NCBI GenBank assembly: GCA_015056915.1
Contig: SVFK01000007.1
Location: 1 to 64,000, forward strand
Length of the DNA: 64,000 nt
Source: Lachnospiraceae bacterium
Lineage (GTDB): Bacteria; Bacillota; Clostridia; Lachnospirales; Lachnospiraceae
Direction of reading: 5' to 3'
Shown: positions 34,232 through 42,865 of the stretch, in pieces
Numbering within the stretch: the stretch's first letter is position 1
Layout: every line of letters starts with the position of its first letter
Program-made: the position numbers and the translations under genes
The notes under the pieces: model-generated
Databases searched by the model: none
What the model was told of the DNA's origin: nothing
Seen by the model: the letters and a program-made list of their open reading frames with translations, nothing else

Positions 34232-36709
34232 ATGAATAAAGATTTCAATTTACCATCCAATGAAGACAAAAAAGAAGGAGATGCGCATTTCATCGGGGCA
34301 GCGAAAGCGGCTGTGACAGATTTGTTTGCTAAAAAAGAAAAATCTCCTAAGGCAGAAAAGCCCCCTAAGGCAGAGAAGCCTCCCAAAGCGGAAAAGCCCC
34401 CTAAGGCGGAGAAGCCTCCCAAGGCGGAGAAGCCCCCTAAGGCGGAGAAGCCTCCCAAAAAAGAGAAAGCTCCCAAGGCAGAGAAGCCTCCTAAGGCAGA
34501 GAAAACTCCCAAAAAAGAGAAGGCCCCGAAGGACACAAAAGCTTCCAAAGAGATTTCAGCTAAGTTTAAAAAGATAATAGAAGTAATTAAAAGGGTAACA
34601 AAAGTAATTGTTGCAAATATTGCAAAATTATTCGATGGTAACCCGAACAAAGAGAAAAAGATTGCGGTTACCTTGATGCAATTCTTTGGTGTTTCGGTAA
34701 TATTAATTATTATTTTAGGTGTTGCCTGCTATTCCATGGCATCCAACGCGATTGAAGAGAGATACGAAAATGCAGTAAAGAGCTCCAGTTCATCTATGGA
34801 AACGACAATGGACTTGCTTTTCAATTCCATTTCCTCTGAGATGATTGGATTGTATCTGAGCGATACCTTTGACACCTACTATAATGATAAATTTAATGCT
34901 TCCGGTGCAGAGGCTGCAACTTACGCATCTGATGTTACGGATATGCTCATTGATATCAAAGCAAACATAAGCTATTTGGAAGCATATTACGTTGTTCCTA
35001 AGCAAGGAAGAAATATTGCATCTTCAGTTAAAGTCATTTCGGAAGGACTTTATGATGAGTATGCAAAGAATGAAAAAGCTGCTGAATTAATTGCAAAGAG
35101 AACTAAGAATTCCTGGATGGGCTATCATGAGGTGCTTGATCAGGATCTCAGCAAGAGCGGCGATGATTATGCACTGTCCTTCGTAATGCACTTTGTTTTG
35201 TTAAACAACAGTGGATTTGTGGTAGCAGATATCAGCAATAACTACATGGAAGAGCTGTTTAGTACAATGCAGTTTGGTACAGGAAGTATTACCGGTTATG
35301 TAACAGAAGACGGTAAGGAATTCCTTCTTCAGGAAAAGACTGATAAGAAGAAGGGCACTGTAATGCAACGTTACAAGGGTGACCCGATGTTCGTAGGTCA
35401 TGAATTCTATGAAGAGACCAAGAAGGCCAAAGAAGGTGGCAGTGAATACGTTAAGGTAAATGGCAAGAAATACTTATATGTATATCAGCCGGTTGGTAAA
35501 GATGGTATTATGATTACTACCCTCGTTCCCAATTCTACCATATCAGCACAGGTATCCTCTATTCGTATGGTAACAGTACTGATTGTATTGTTGGCATGTG
35601 CAGTTGCATTATTTGCCGGATTACATCTGGCTAGGACCATCAGTGGTGCCTTGAAGCAGACCTGTGATGCACTGGAAGTTGCAGCAGAAGGTGATTTGTC
35701 ACAGCATCTGACTACTAAGAGACGTGATGAATTTGGTAAGCTGACTGCAGCGACCAATAAGATGCTTGGCGGTATTCGAGGCTTGATTTCGGACAATCAG
35801 AAGTTCGGTCAGCGCGTAGTTACTTTGTCCAATGATGTTGCGGTATCTTCTTCTGATATTGAAGAGTCCATGAAGCAGGTTGTAGACTCCATGCATATGG
35901 TTGCACAGGACGTTGATAATCAGGCAGCACAGACAGAGCAAGGCGTTGCACGTATTAATGAATTCTCAGATAAGATTAATTCTATTTACACTGAATCTGA
36001 GAATATGGTATCCAAGACCGAAGAAACATTGAACGTGGTTGAGAAGGGTAAGGTTATCGTAGGTAATCTTCATGAGAAATCTCAGGATACCGTAGTTGTT
36101 ACCAGTGTTCTGATTGAAGATATCGCACAGGTTGAACAACAGTCTCATAGTATTGAAAAGATTATGAAGACTATCGAAGAAATTGCAGAGCAGACTAACT
36201 TGCTTTCACTGAATGCATACATCGAGGCTGCAAGAGCAGGAGATAGCGGACGTGGTTTCTCTGTTGTGGCGGATGAAATCCGTAAGCTGGCAGAACAATC
36301 CTTAAATGCAGGTGTAACGGTTCGTGCCATCGTAAATGACATTAAGAGTATTACTACAAAGACCGGCGAGTCTGCAAAGAAGACCGAGTTGTTCTTGAAG
36401 GAGCAGGCTACAGCACTTAATGATACGATTGATATGTTTGCATCCATTAGTGAGCAGGTAGTCGGTCTTGTAGCAGCAATTCGTGTAATGCAGGATAGCA
36501 TGACCGGAATGGTTGCCAATAAGGAAGATATTGTTGTGGCAATGCAGAGTATTTCCGATATTGCAGAAAAGATTGTTAAGAGCGTAGATAATGTATCTGA
36601 GGTTGTTAACGAGAAGATGATTCAGATTGATCAATTGGTTGACAACGCAGGCAGCTTGAATAAAGAAGCAGAAGAGTTATCCGGTTCCATGGATAAATTC
36701 ATCATCTAA
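34232..36709 (+). CDS. Methyl-accepting chemotaxis protein with Lys/Pro-repeat N-terminal tail
   Basis: An 825-residue chemoreceptor with a SD GAAGGAGGTACC before ATG. In order: an unusual basic cytoplasmic N-terminal extension of about 143 residues with ten hexads of the type PKAEKP (residues 39-98); membrane helix 1 (about 145-170); an external dCACHE-like sensor (about 175-440); helix 2 (about 446-467); HAMP (about 468-520); and the signalling coiled coil with tip [20 protein letters not shown]. The tip differs from the usual LALNAAIEAARAGE at two positions. The gene directly follows the GH43 gene, so arabinose or arabino-oligosaccharide sensing is plausible. The role of the tail is unknown: it may bind acidic surfaces, RNA or phospholipid heads near the membrane. 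Confidence 0.88.
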   Translation: MNKDFNLPSNEDKKEGDAHFIGAAKAAVTDLFAKKEKSPKAEKPPKAEKPPKAEKPPKAEKPPKAEKPPKAEKPPKKEKAPKAEKPPKAEKTPKKEKAPKDTKASKEISAKFKKIIEVIKRVTKVIVANIAKLFDGNPNKEKKIAVTLMQFFGVSVILIIILGVACYSMASNAIEERYENAVKSSSSSMETTMDLLFNSISSEMIGLYLSDTFDTYYNDKFNASGAEAATYASDVTDMLIDIKANISYLEAYYVVPKQGRNIASSVKVISEGLYDEYAKNEKAAELIAKRTKNSWMGYHEVLDQDLSKSGDDYALSFVMHFVLLNNSGFVVADISNNYMEELFSTMQFGTGSITGYVTEDGKEFLLQEKTDKKKGTVMQRYKGDPMFVGHEFYEETKKAKEGGSEYVKVNGKKYLYVYQPVGKDGIMITTLVPNSTISAQVSSIRMVTVLIVLLACAVALFAGLHLARTISGALKQTCDALEVAAEGDLSQHLTTKRRDEFGKLTAATNKMLGGIRGLISDNQKFGQRVVTLSNDVAVSSSDIEESMKQVVDSMHMVAQDVDNQAAQTEQGVARINEFSDKINSIYTESENMVSKTEETLNVVEKGKVIVGNLHEKSQDTVVVTSVLIEDIAQVEQQSHSIEKIMKTIEEIAEQTNLLSLNAYIEAARAGDSGRGFSVVADEIRKLAEQSLNAGVTVRAIVNDIKSITTKTGESAKKTELFLKEQATALNDTIDMFASISEQVVGLVAAIRVMQDSMTGMVANKEDIVVAMQSISDIAEKIVKSVDNVSEVVNEKMIQIDQLVDNAGSLNKEAEELSGSMDKFII
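34346..34525 (+). repeat. In-frame tandem 18-bp repeats in the chemoreceptor gene
   Basis: Ten consecutive 18-base units encode PKxEKx hexads (mostly PKAEKP; variants PKKEKA and PKAEKT toward the end). Synonymous drift (gca/gcg, cct/ccc, aaa/aag) shows the units are not freshly duplicated, but six adjacent units remain nearly identical and could change number by slippage. Confidence 0.9.
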
Positions 36710-36744
36710 AATTCATAAGCTAATAAGATGTAATCTTAACGAGC

Positions 36745-36779
36745 AAAACCCCCGGATTCGTAAGAATTCGGGGGGTTTT
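36745..36779 (+). terminator. Rho-independent terminator of the arabinan locus
   Basis: AAAACCCCCGGATTC pairs with GAATTCGGGGGTTTT around a short loop, followed by a T-rich stretch. It lies 35 bases after the chemoreceptor stop. Confidence 0.88.
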
Positions 36780-36892
36780 ATATATTTTATAAAATTTAAA
36801 GAAATATTAAGCAGTTATTTCGTGACGTTATAATAAAGATGTGGTATTCTATATGGCAGCAGTATCGGTACTTATAGAAAGGAATGGATATT

Positions 36893-38179
36893 ATGAGCAG
36901 AAATTCCAACACCGGACATACGAGCGAAATGGAAAAGATACAGAGAGGCCTGGAAGCTTTTTTAGAACAGGAAATGAAGGAAATGAGAGGAAAAGAAACA
37001 GGACCACAGCTCTATGATTTGAGAAAAGAAAATGTGGAAATTGAAGATAGAGATACAGAGGATTGGGATGCCCCGGAGCATCGTCGTCGCCTGAAAGCAC
37101 AACGGATAGAGCAAAAGAGGCTGAAAGCACAGCGAGTAGACCGAAAGAGCGCGAAGGTACAGCGAGTAGAGCAAAGAAATATGAAGAACAGTGATGAGAA
37201 TAAGAAGCATAAAAAATTGAAAAGAAAGAGAAACAGGAAAAAGTCAGGATTTAAGCGATTTCTGCTTACGGTATTGATTCTTCTTGCACTGTTGGCGGGC
37301 GGATTGTATTATTTAGTAGGAAATATTTATGACAAGTTAAATTATGACGAGATAGAATTGCTGGCATCAGAGCCTCTCAAGGATGAAGGAATTGTTAATG
37401 TGCTATTGATTGGAAATGATTCGCGAAGCAACGGCGAGGACGGTCGCTCAGATGCGATGATTCTGGTGTCTATCAATAATCGGACTAAGACAATCCACAT
37501 GACTTCGTTGCTACGCGATATGTATGTGGAGATTCCCGGTTATAAAAACAATCGACTAAATGCAGCATATTCCTTTGGCGGTGCACAACTACTGTTGGAG
37601 ACAATAGAGCAAAATCTTGATATTGATGTCAATCGCTATGTACAGGTGAATTTTGAGGCATTTGCCAATCTCGTGGATGCAGTAAATGGTATTGAGCTGG
37701 AGCTTACGGGTGAGGAAATCGAATATGTGAATGCCTATTTGGTGGAATATAACATTCTGACCGGGCGAGCAGAGGGAACGGACTATATGGATACAACCTC
37801 AGCCGGTGTGGTGCATTTAAATGGTCCTCAGGCCTTAGCATATAGCAGAAATCGATACTTGGGCACTGATTTCGGAAGAACAGAACGCCAGCGAAAGGTA
37901 TTGGAGGCGGTTATTAAGAAGCTTCCCGCAGCTTTGTTGACGAATCCGGGGGAATTGTTTGATGGACTGTTACCTAATCTGACCACCAATTTGACAAAGG
38001 GCGAATGTTATGGCTTAAGCCTTACGGCAGCTAAATATCTGGGCTATGACATCATTCAAAGCAGTATACCGCAGGAGGGTACTTTTTCAAATGCAACAAT
38101 AAGGGATATGGCGGTATTAGAGGTGGACTTCGAAGCCAATAAGCAATATCTGCGTGATACGGTATATGCAGAAGAGTAG
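36893..38179 (+). CDS. LytR-CpsA-Psr (LCP) family cell-wall glycopolymer ligase
   Basis: I chose ATG 36893 because GAAAGGA at 36877-36883 is correctly spaced from it and abuts the earlier ATG at 36884. A charged cytoplasmic N-terminus of about 115 residues contains three 10-residue basic repeats (LKAQRIEQKR, LKAQRVDRKS, AKVQRVEQRN). One membrane helix follows (about 120-142), then the external LCP domain (from about 166) with VLLIGNDSR, RSDAMILVSIN, TSLLRDMYVEIPGY and NAAYSFGGA. LCP enzymes transfer undecaprenyl-linked teichoic acid or capsule polymers to peptidoglycan. The long basic tail is unusual. Confidence 0.9.
   Translation: MSRNSNTGHTSEMEKIQRGLEAFLEQEMKEMRGKETGPQLYDLRKENVEIEDRDTEDWDAPEHRRRLKAQRIEQKRLKAQRVDRKSAKVQRVEQRNMKNSDENKKHKKLKRKRNRKKSGFKRFLLTVLILLALLAGGLYYLVGNIYDKLNYDEIELLASEPLKDEGIVNVLLIGNDSRSNGEDGRSDAMILVSINNRTKTIHMTSLLRDMYVEIPGYKNNRLNAAYSFGGAQLLLETIEQNLDIDVNRYVQVNFEAFANLVDAVNGIELELTGEEIEYVNAYLVEYNILTGRAEGTDYMDTTSAGVVHLNGPQALAYSRNRYLGTDFGRTERQRKVLEAVIKKLPAALLTNPGELFDGLLPNLTTNLTKGECYGLSLTAAKYLGYDIIQSSIPQEGTFSNATIRDMAVLEVDFEANKQYLRDTVYAEE
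37091..37180 (+). repeat. Three in-frame 30-bp repeats in the LCP gene
   Basis: Units at 37091-37120, 37121-37150 and 37151-37180 encode the 10-residue motif [LA]K[AV]QR[IV][ED]xxx. They lie in the cytoplasmic tail and give a strongly basic helix. Confidence 0.8.
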
Positions 38180-38188
38180 TGAAATATT

Positions 38189-38226
38189 CCATAAGGCTGC
38201 CTGCATCAGCAGGAAATGCCTTATGG
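38189..38226. terminator. Hairpin between LCP and CapA genes
   Basis: CCATAAGGC (38189-38197) pairs with GCCTTATGG (38218-38226), with an inner CCTGC/GCAGG. No U-tract follows, so termination is uncertain. Confidence 0.45.
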
Positions 38227-38287
38227 TAAATGATAAAAGTACTGACAATGCGCAGACAGAGGATAATCATTGAGGCAGAGAACTAAA

Positions 38288-39448
38288 ATGAGACAAAATA
38301 TTACAAGGAAGAATCTACACAGAAATGGTATTATATTGGTTGTTGAAATCATACTTGTACTGAGTCTTTGCGGTTGCAAAAGTGACACGGCTGTCACGTT
38401 ACAGTCCATGGACATTCCTGAGTCAGCCAAGACTACGGAAGCAATCTATGATCCCATAGAAGATGCCATGGCACAGACAGAAACCAATATAGATGAGCAA
38501 CAGGAGACGGTGTCTGTTACGATTTCGGCAGTTGGGGATGTAACGCTGGGCAATTACCTGACACAGGACTACTCATGGTCCTTTGCCGAGATGTATCATA
38601 TTCAGCAAAACAGCGCTTATTTCTTTGAAAATGTGGTTGATATTTTTGCAGAGGATGATATGACTATTGTGAATCTGGAAGGTCCTCTTACTACCTCAGA
38701 GGACATGCGAGAGGGAGAGTATGTCATTAAGGGCAATCCGGAGTATGTGAATATACTGGTTGACGGAAGTGTTGAAGCAGTCAGTATGGCAAATAATCAT
38801 CGACTGGATTATAAAGCACAGGGCACAAGGGATACGGTGGATGCCTTGGAGGGAGCAGGAATCCAATATGCCTATGATGAGTATGTGGGCATATATGAGA
38901 CGAAGGGTATTCGCATTGGGTACGTGTCTGTGAATGAAATTGCATGGGAGACCGGAGTAGAGCGCTTTCTTCAGGAGGGCATTGCTCTTTTGCAGGAGCA
39001 GGATACAGATATAATATTGGCGTGCTGTCATTGGGGAATTGAGAGAGAGAATTACCCCGAGGATTACCAAAGAGAATTGGGCAGAAAATGTATCGACTGG
39101 GGTGCAGATCTGGTGATAGGACACCATCCCCATGTATTGCAAGGGATTGAAGAATACCAAGGTAAGTACATCGTATACAGCCTGGGTAATTTCTGCTTTG
39201 GAGCCAATCGTAATCCGGCCGATAAGGACACCATGATTTTCCAACAGACCTTTACCTTTGTGGAGGGAGAAAAGAGTGACGACACCATAGTGAAGGTAAT
39301 CCCCTGCTCCGTCAGCTCTGTTACCAATCGGAATGATTACAGACCCACACCTGCGACCGGTGAGGAGGCAATACGCATCATTGATAGAATCAATGAATAC
39401 AGCAAGGATTTTGGTGTGGAATTTGATGAAAACGGTGACAGATTATAA
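38288..39448 (+). CDS. CapA/PgsA-like metallophosphatase lipoprotein
   Basis: I chose ATG 38288. The signal region ends in LSLCGC, a lipobox (Cys about residue 30). The CapA domain carries VSAVGDVTLGNYL-type start (ISAVGDVTLG), DDMTIVNLEGPLT, SMANNHRLDY, ILACCHWGIERE and IGHHPHVLQG, the metal ligands of this calcineurin-like family. Homologues act in poly-gamma-glutamate synthesis or export, but many family members stand alone with unknown substrates, as here. It follows the LCP gene, so a cell-surface polymer role is consistent. Confidence 0.85.
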   Translation: MRQNITRKNLHRNGIILVVEIILVLSLCGCKSDTAVTLQSMDIPESAKTTEAIYDPIEDAMAQTETNIDEQQETVSVTISAVGDVTLGNYLTQDYSWSFAEMYHIQQNSAYFFENVVDIFAEDDMTIVNLEGPLTTSEDMREGEYVIKGNPEYVNILVDGSVEAVSMANNHRLDYKAQGTRDTVDALEGAGIQYAYDEYVGIYETKGIRIGYVSVNEIAWETGVERFLQEGIALLQEQDTDIILACCHWGIERENYPEDYQRELGRKCIDWGADLVIGHHPHVLQGIEEYQGKYIVYSLGNFCFGANRNPADKDTMIFQQTFTFVEGEKSDDTIVKVIPCSVSSVTNRNDYRPTPATGEEAIRIIDRINEYSKDFGVEFDENGDRL

Positions 39449-39556
39449 GAGACATTTTAAGCGTTTCGTGATAAAATAGAGGCAGAGTGTAAGAGAATTT
39501 CAAAGACACATAGTAGTTGAAGAGAAATCATTTGGGAAACAAAGGAGAAAGTGATT

Positions 39557-40693
39557 ATGACGAAGAGAACCTTGGATAAATTGGGAATTGAAACCTCTTT
39601 GCTGGGATTTGGCTGCATGAGATTTCCGGTGACTGCAGATGGCAAAATCGATCGTCCTGAGGCAACTAAAATGCTTGATAAGGCAATCGCTGCCGGAGTC
39701 AATTATATTGACACCGCATATCCCTATCATGAGGAGGAAAGCGAGCCTTTCATGGGAGAATATTTGAAAAAATATGACAGATCCTCCTTCTATCTTGCCA
39801 CCAAGCTTCCTGTATGGATGGTGGAAACAGTGGCAGATGTAGACCGTATTTTTGAGGAGCAGCTTACTCGTCTACAGACCGATTATATTGACTTTTATCT
39901 GTTGCATGCCATGGATAAGGGACGTTGGGATAAGATGCTTGAAATCGGCTGTGTAGAACGTTTGCTGGAAATGAAGGCAGAAGGAAAGATTAAGTATCTG
40001 GGATTTTCCTTCCATGACAAATATGAAACCTTTGAAGAAATGATAAATTATATGGACTGGGATTTCTGCCAGATTCAGCTCAATTATATGGATGCCAATG
40101 AACAGGCAGGTCTGAAGGGCTATGCTCTTACCGAAGAAAAGCAGATTCCGCTTGTAATTATGGAGCCTATTAAGGGAGGTTCTCTGGCAACCTTTGCGGA
40201 TGATGTGACAGATATATTTAAGGCTGTGAAGCCGGATGCTTCCGTAGCTTCCTTCGCTTTGCGCTGGGTGGGAAGTCTGCCCAATGTAAAGGTGATTCTG
40301 AGTGGTATGTCTACCATGGAACAGGTTGAAGACAATCTGAAGACCTTTGCTGATTTTGAGCCGCTGTCTCAGGCAGAACAAGATGCGGTTGCAGAGGTAG
40401 TAGAGATTCTGAATAGTCGTGTGCAAAACGGCTGTACCGGCTGCCGTTATTGTATGCCTTGTCCTGCAGGGGTCAATATTCCCAGAAGCTTCAGACTTTG
40501 GAATACCTATCACATGTATCAGAATTACAATATGGTAAAGCATGCATGGGAAAATGAAATGGGTGATGCACAGCAGCCCAAGAATTGTATCCAATGCGGA
40601 AAATGTGAGCGTGAGTGTCCTCAGAAAATTTCCATTCGTGAGGATTTGAAGAAAGCACAGGCTGATTTGGACAAAAAGGAAATGATGCTGTAA
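39557..40693 (+). CDS. Aldo/keto reductase with C-terminal 4Fe-4S domain
   Basis: I chose ATG 39557 (AAAGGAG at 39542-39548). A GTG 6 bases earlier is possible. The AKR barrel (about 1-285) has GFGCMRFPV, YIDTAYPYHEEESE with Asp and Tyr, and DYIDFYLLHAMD. The C-terminal part (about 290-378) has the cysteine sets CTGCRYCMPCP and CIQCGKCERECP, a ferredoxin-like domain common in anaerobes. The substrate is unknown. Reduced ferredoxin-type electron input is likely (inference). Confidence 0.9.
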   Translation: MTKRTLDKLGIETSLLGFGCMRFPVTADGKIDRPEATKMLDKAIAAGVNYIDTAYPYHEEESEPFMGEYLKKYDRSSFYLATKLPVWMVETVADVDRIFEEQLTRLQTDYIDFYLLHAMDKGRWDKMLEIGCVERLLEMKAEGKIKYLGFSFHDKYETFEEMINYMDWDFCQIQLNYMDANEQAGLKGYALTEEKQIPLVIMEPIKGGSLATFADDVTDIFKAVKPDASVASFALRWVGSLPNVKVILSGMSTMEQVEDNLKTFADFEPLSQAEQDAVAEVVEILNSRVQNGCTGCRYCMPCPAGVNIPRSFRLWNTYHMYQNYNMVKHAWENEMGDAQQPKNCIQCGKCERECPQKISIREDLKKAQADLDKKEMML

Positions 40694-40737
40694 AGGACAT
40701 ACCGGATGCAAAGATATGTGATGGAGAAGTAACCGTT

Positions 40738-41901
40738 ATGAAGGAAATCATCTTAAGCAAATTTGCAGAAATATTCGGAAGTGCGGAAGGGGCAAAGGCG
40801 TATTTTGCTCCGGGACGCGTGAATTTGATTGGAGAGCATACTGACTATAACGGAGGTCATGTTTTTCCTTGTGCATTGACTCTGGGTACATATGGCGTAG
40901 CTCGTAAGCGTAAGGATAATAAATTACGATTCTATTCTATGAATTTCGGCCATTTGGGAATAATCGAATCTTCTCTGGAGGATTTGATCCCCAGTAAGGA
41001 AGCCGATTGGACCAATTACCCCAAGGGAGTCATGTGGGCATTTGAACAGAGAGGCATGAAGCTGCCCTGTGGCATGGACCTATTGCTATATGGTAATATT
41101 CCCAACGGTGCCGGACTTTCCTCCTCAGCATCCGTTGAAGTACTGACAGGTTTTATCCTAAGGGATTTTTTTGACTTTGACTTAAGTAATCAGGATTTGG
41201 CACTGATAGGTCAGTATGCAGAGAATCATTTTAACAAGGTAAATTGCGGGATTATGGATCAATTTGCCATTGCCATGGGCAAGAAGAATCATGCTATTTT
41301 CCTTGATACAGCAGATTTATCTTATGAGTATGCGCCCATTAAACTGGAGCAGGCCAAAATAGTGATTGCCTGCAGTAACAAGAAGCGTGGACTGGGTGAC
41401 TCGAAATATAATGAGCGCCGCAGTCAAAGCGAGATGGCACTTGCGCAGCTACAGCAGATAACGCCCATTGCTACGCTGGGAGATCTGGATGAGGAAGCCT
41501 TTGAAAGGCTGAAAGACCACATTCAGGATGATATTTGCAGAAGGCGTGCCAAGCATGCTGTTTATGAGAACCGGCGTACTATGCGTGCGGTGGAGGCGTT
41601 GAGAAGTAATAAACTGGAGCTCTTTGGTCAGCTGATGAATGAGTCCCATGTTTCTCTGCGTGATGATTATGAGGTTACAGGTGTGGAACTGGATACCTTG
41701 GTAGAGGAAGCATGGAAGGTGGAAGGAGTCCTTGGCTCCCGTATGACAGGTGCAGGCTTTGGAGGCTGTACTGTCAGCATTGTGAGGGATGAAGTGATTG
41801 ACACCTTTATTCAACAGGTGGGTGAGGCTTACATGGTCAGAATCGGCTATGAGGCTGATTTCTATGTTGTAGACATTGGGGAAGGACCGATTATTCTGTA
41901 A
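40738..41901 (+). CDS. galK: Galactokinase
   Basis: A 387-residue GHMP kinase with the galactokinase signature GRVNLIGEHTDYNGGHVFP, the ATP loop NGAGLSSSASVEV, and RMTGAGFGGCTVSIV near the end. It phosphorylates galactose at C1 with ATP in the Leloir pathway. The other gal genes are not adjacent. A terminator follows at 41958-41987. Galactose could come from type I arabinogalactan or pectin side chains, which fits the arabinan theme. Confidence 0.95.
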   Translation: MKEIILSKFAEIFGSAEGAKAYFAPGRVNLIGEHTDYNGGHVFPCALTLGTYGVARKRKDNKLRFYSMNFGHLGIIESSLEDLIPSKEADWTNYPKGVMWAFEQRGMKLPCGMDLLLYGNIPNGAGLSSSASVEVLTGFILRDFFDFDLSNQDLALIGQYAENHFNKVNCGIMDQFAIAMGKKNHAIFLDTADLSYEYAPIKLEQAKIVIACSNKKRGLGDSKYNERRSQSEMALAQLQQITPIATLGDLDEEAFERLKDHIQDDICRRRAKHAVYENRRTMRAVEALRSNKLELFGQLMNESHVSLRDDYEVTGVELDTLVEEAWKVEGVLGSRMTGAGFGGCTVSIVRDEVIDTFIQQVGEAYMVRIGYEADFYVVDIGEGPIIL

Positions 41902-41957
41902 GGATAAGAAAAACGGTGAAGGACCTACACTACTATGCAGATATGGACATCTATGTT

Positions 41958-41987
41958 GGAGTGGTTTGCACGCAAACCGCTCCTTTT
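41958..41987 (+). terminator. Rho-independent terminator after galK
   Basis: GGAGTGGTTTGC (41958-41969) pairs with GCAAACCGCTCC (41972-41983), one G-T pair, followed by TTTT. Its position argues that the following LysM gene starts downstream of it, at ATG 42027, not at the GTG 41916. Confidence 0.8.
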
Positions 41988-42026
41988 GCATACTATAAAG
42001 CAACATTATCTTGGAGCAAGACATTT

Positions 42027-42740
42027 ATGGATTTTTGCAGAACCACTTATCATGTAGTGCAGCAGGGAGATACCTTTTATCGACTGGCACAGAGATATCA
42101 GACAACAGTACCTGATATTATCAGACGTAACCCGGGGATAAATCCTTACAATTTACAGGTTGGAACGAGACTTAGAATTTGTAACGGTCATGAGAATCAT
42201 AACAACAGCAAGGAGGAAATGGACTTAAATAATGATATGCGTATGGCATGGAGTCGACATAATTTCTGGGATGCCATGTCTAAAATCAGTCAACTCTATA
42301 ATTTGGCAAATACAGATGCTGTAATGGAAAGGTTGATGCAGACCCCGGAAGAAATTGCTTCGATATTTGCTAAATTTTATCCGCAATCTACAGTTAATCA
42401 GTTACAACAGCTGCTTACGGAGCATGTGCGACTTGCGGGCGAATTGATAGCAGCACATAAAAACGATAGTGCAGACAGAATGGAACAGGTTGAAAATCAG
42501 CTGAACCAAAATGCAGACCAGACAGCAAGAATGCTCGCTAATGCAAATGCCAATTACGAGTATGATGATTTGCGCCGTATGCTGAGAAAACATTTGGAAT
42601 TGATGAGAAACTCCATGATGGCGACTACAAATGGTGAACATACAGAAGCTGTTCGCATGATGGATGAAAATGATGCTCTTCTTATGGAGCTTGCAGACGC
42701 ATTGACTAATGGATTAGTGGAACAATTTTATCAAAGATAA
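42027..42740 (+). CDS. LysM-domain protein without export signal
   Basis: I chose ATG 42027 since a terminator lies inside the longer frame. The LysM domain comes first (about residues 9-50: YHVVQQGDTFYRLAQRYQTT and NPYNLQVGTRLRI), followed by a Gln/Asn/Met-rich helical region (about 70-237) with no signal or membrane helix. Exported cell-wall LysM proteins carry a signal, so this may be a spore-coat or cytoplasmic protein. Spore-coat proteins such as SafA begin with a LysM in this way, though the resemblance is general. Confidence 0.7.
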   Translation: MDFCRTTYHVVQQGDTFYRLAQRYQTTVPDIIRRNPGINPYNLQVGTRLRICNGHENHNNSKEEMDLNNDMRMAWSRHNFWDAMSKISQLYNLANTDAVMERLMQTPEEIASIFAKFYPQSTVNQLQQLLTEHVRLAGELIAAHKNDSADRMEQVENQLNQNADQTARMLANANANYEYDDLRRMLRKHLELMRNSMMATTNGEHTEAVRMMDENDALLMELADALTNGLVEQFYQR

Positions 42741-42746
42741 GCGAAG

Positions 42747-42777
42747 GGGGCAGAATATTAGGTATTCTGCTCCTTTT
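42747..42777 (+). terminator. Rho-independent terminator
   Basis: GGGGCAGAATA pairs with TATTCTGCTCC, followed by TTTTT, directly after the LysM gene. Confidence 0.85.
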
Positions 42778-42865
42778 TGTGTTATACTTGTGTTAGTGGG
42801 TTATCGTAATGGAGTCTAACAGATTCCTATTGCAATAATTCGATAGTATAAGGAAGGCATAAATT

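Noticed and set aside
34346..34525. Regular DNA repeats that might suggest a CRISPR array
   Set aside because: The 18-bp units are contiguous, in frame and without spacers. They are coding repeats.
34162..34650. Minus-strand ORF with GGFSALGG repeats
   Set aside because: It is the exact shadow of the PKAEKP repeats in the chemoreceptor gene, with no ribosome site.
41916..42026. Longer GTG start for the LysM gene
   Set aside because: A rho-independent terminator (41958-41987) lies inside this extension, and the LysM domain begins right after ATG 42027.
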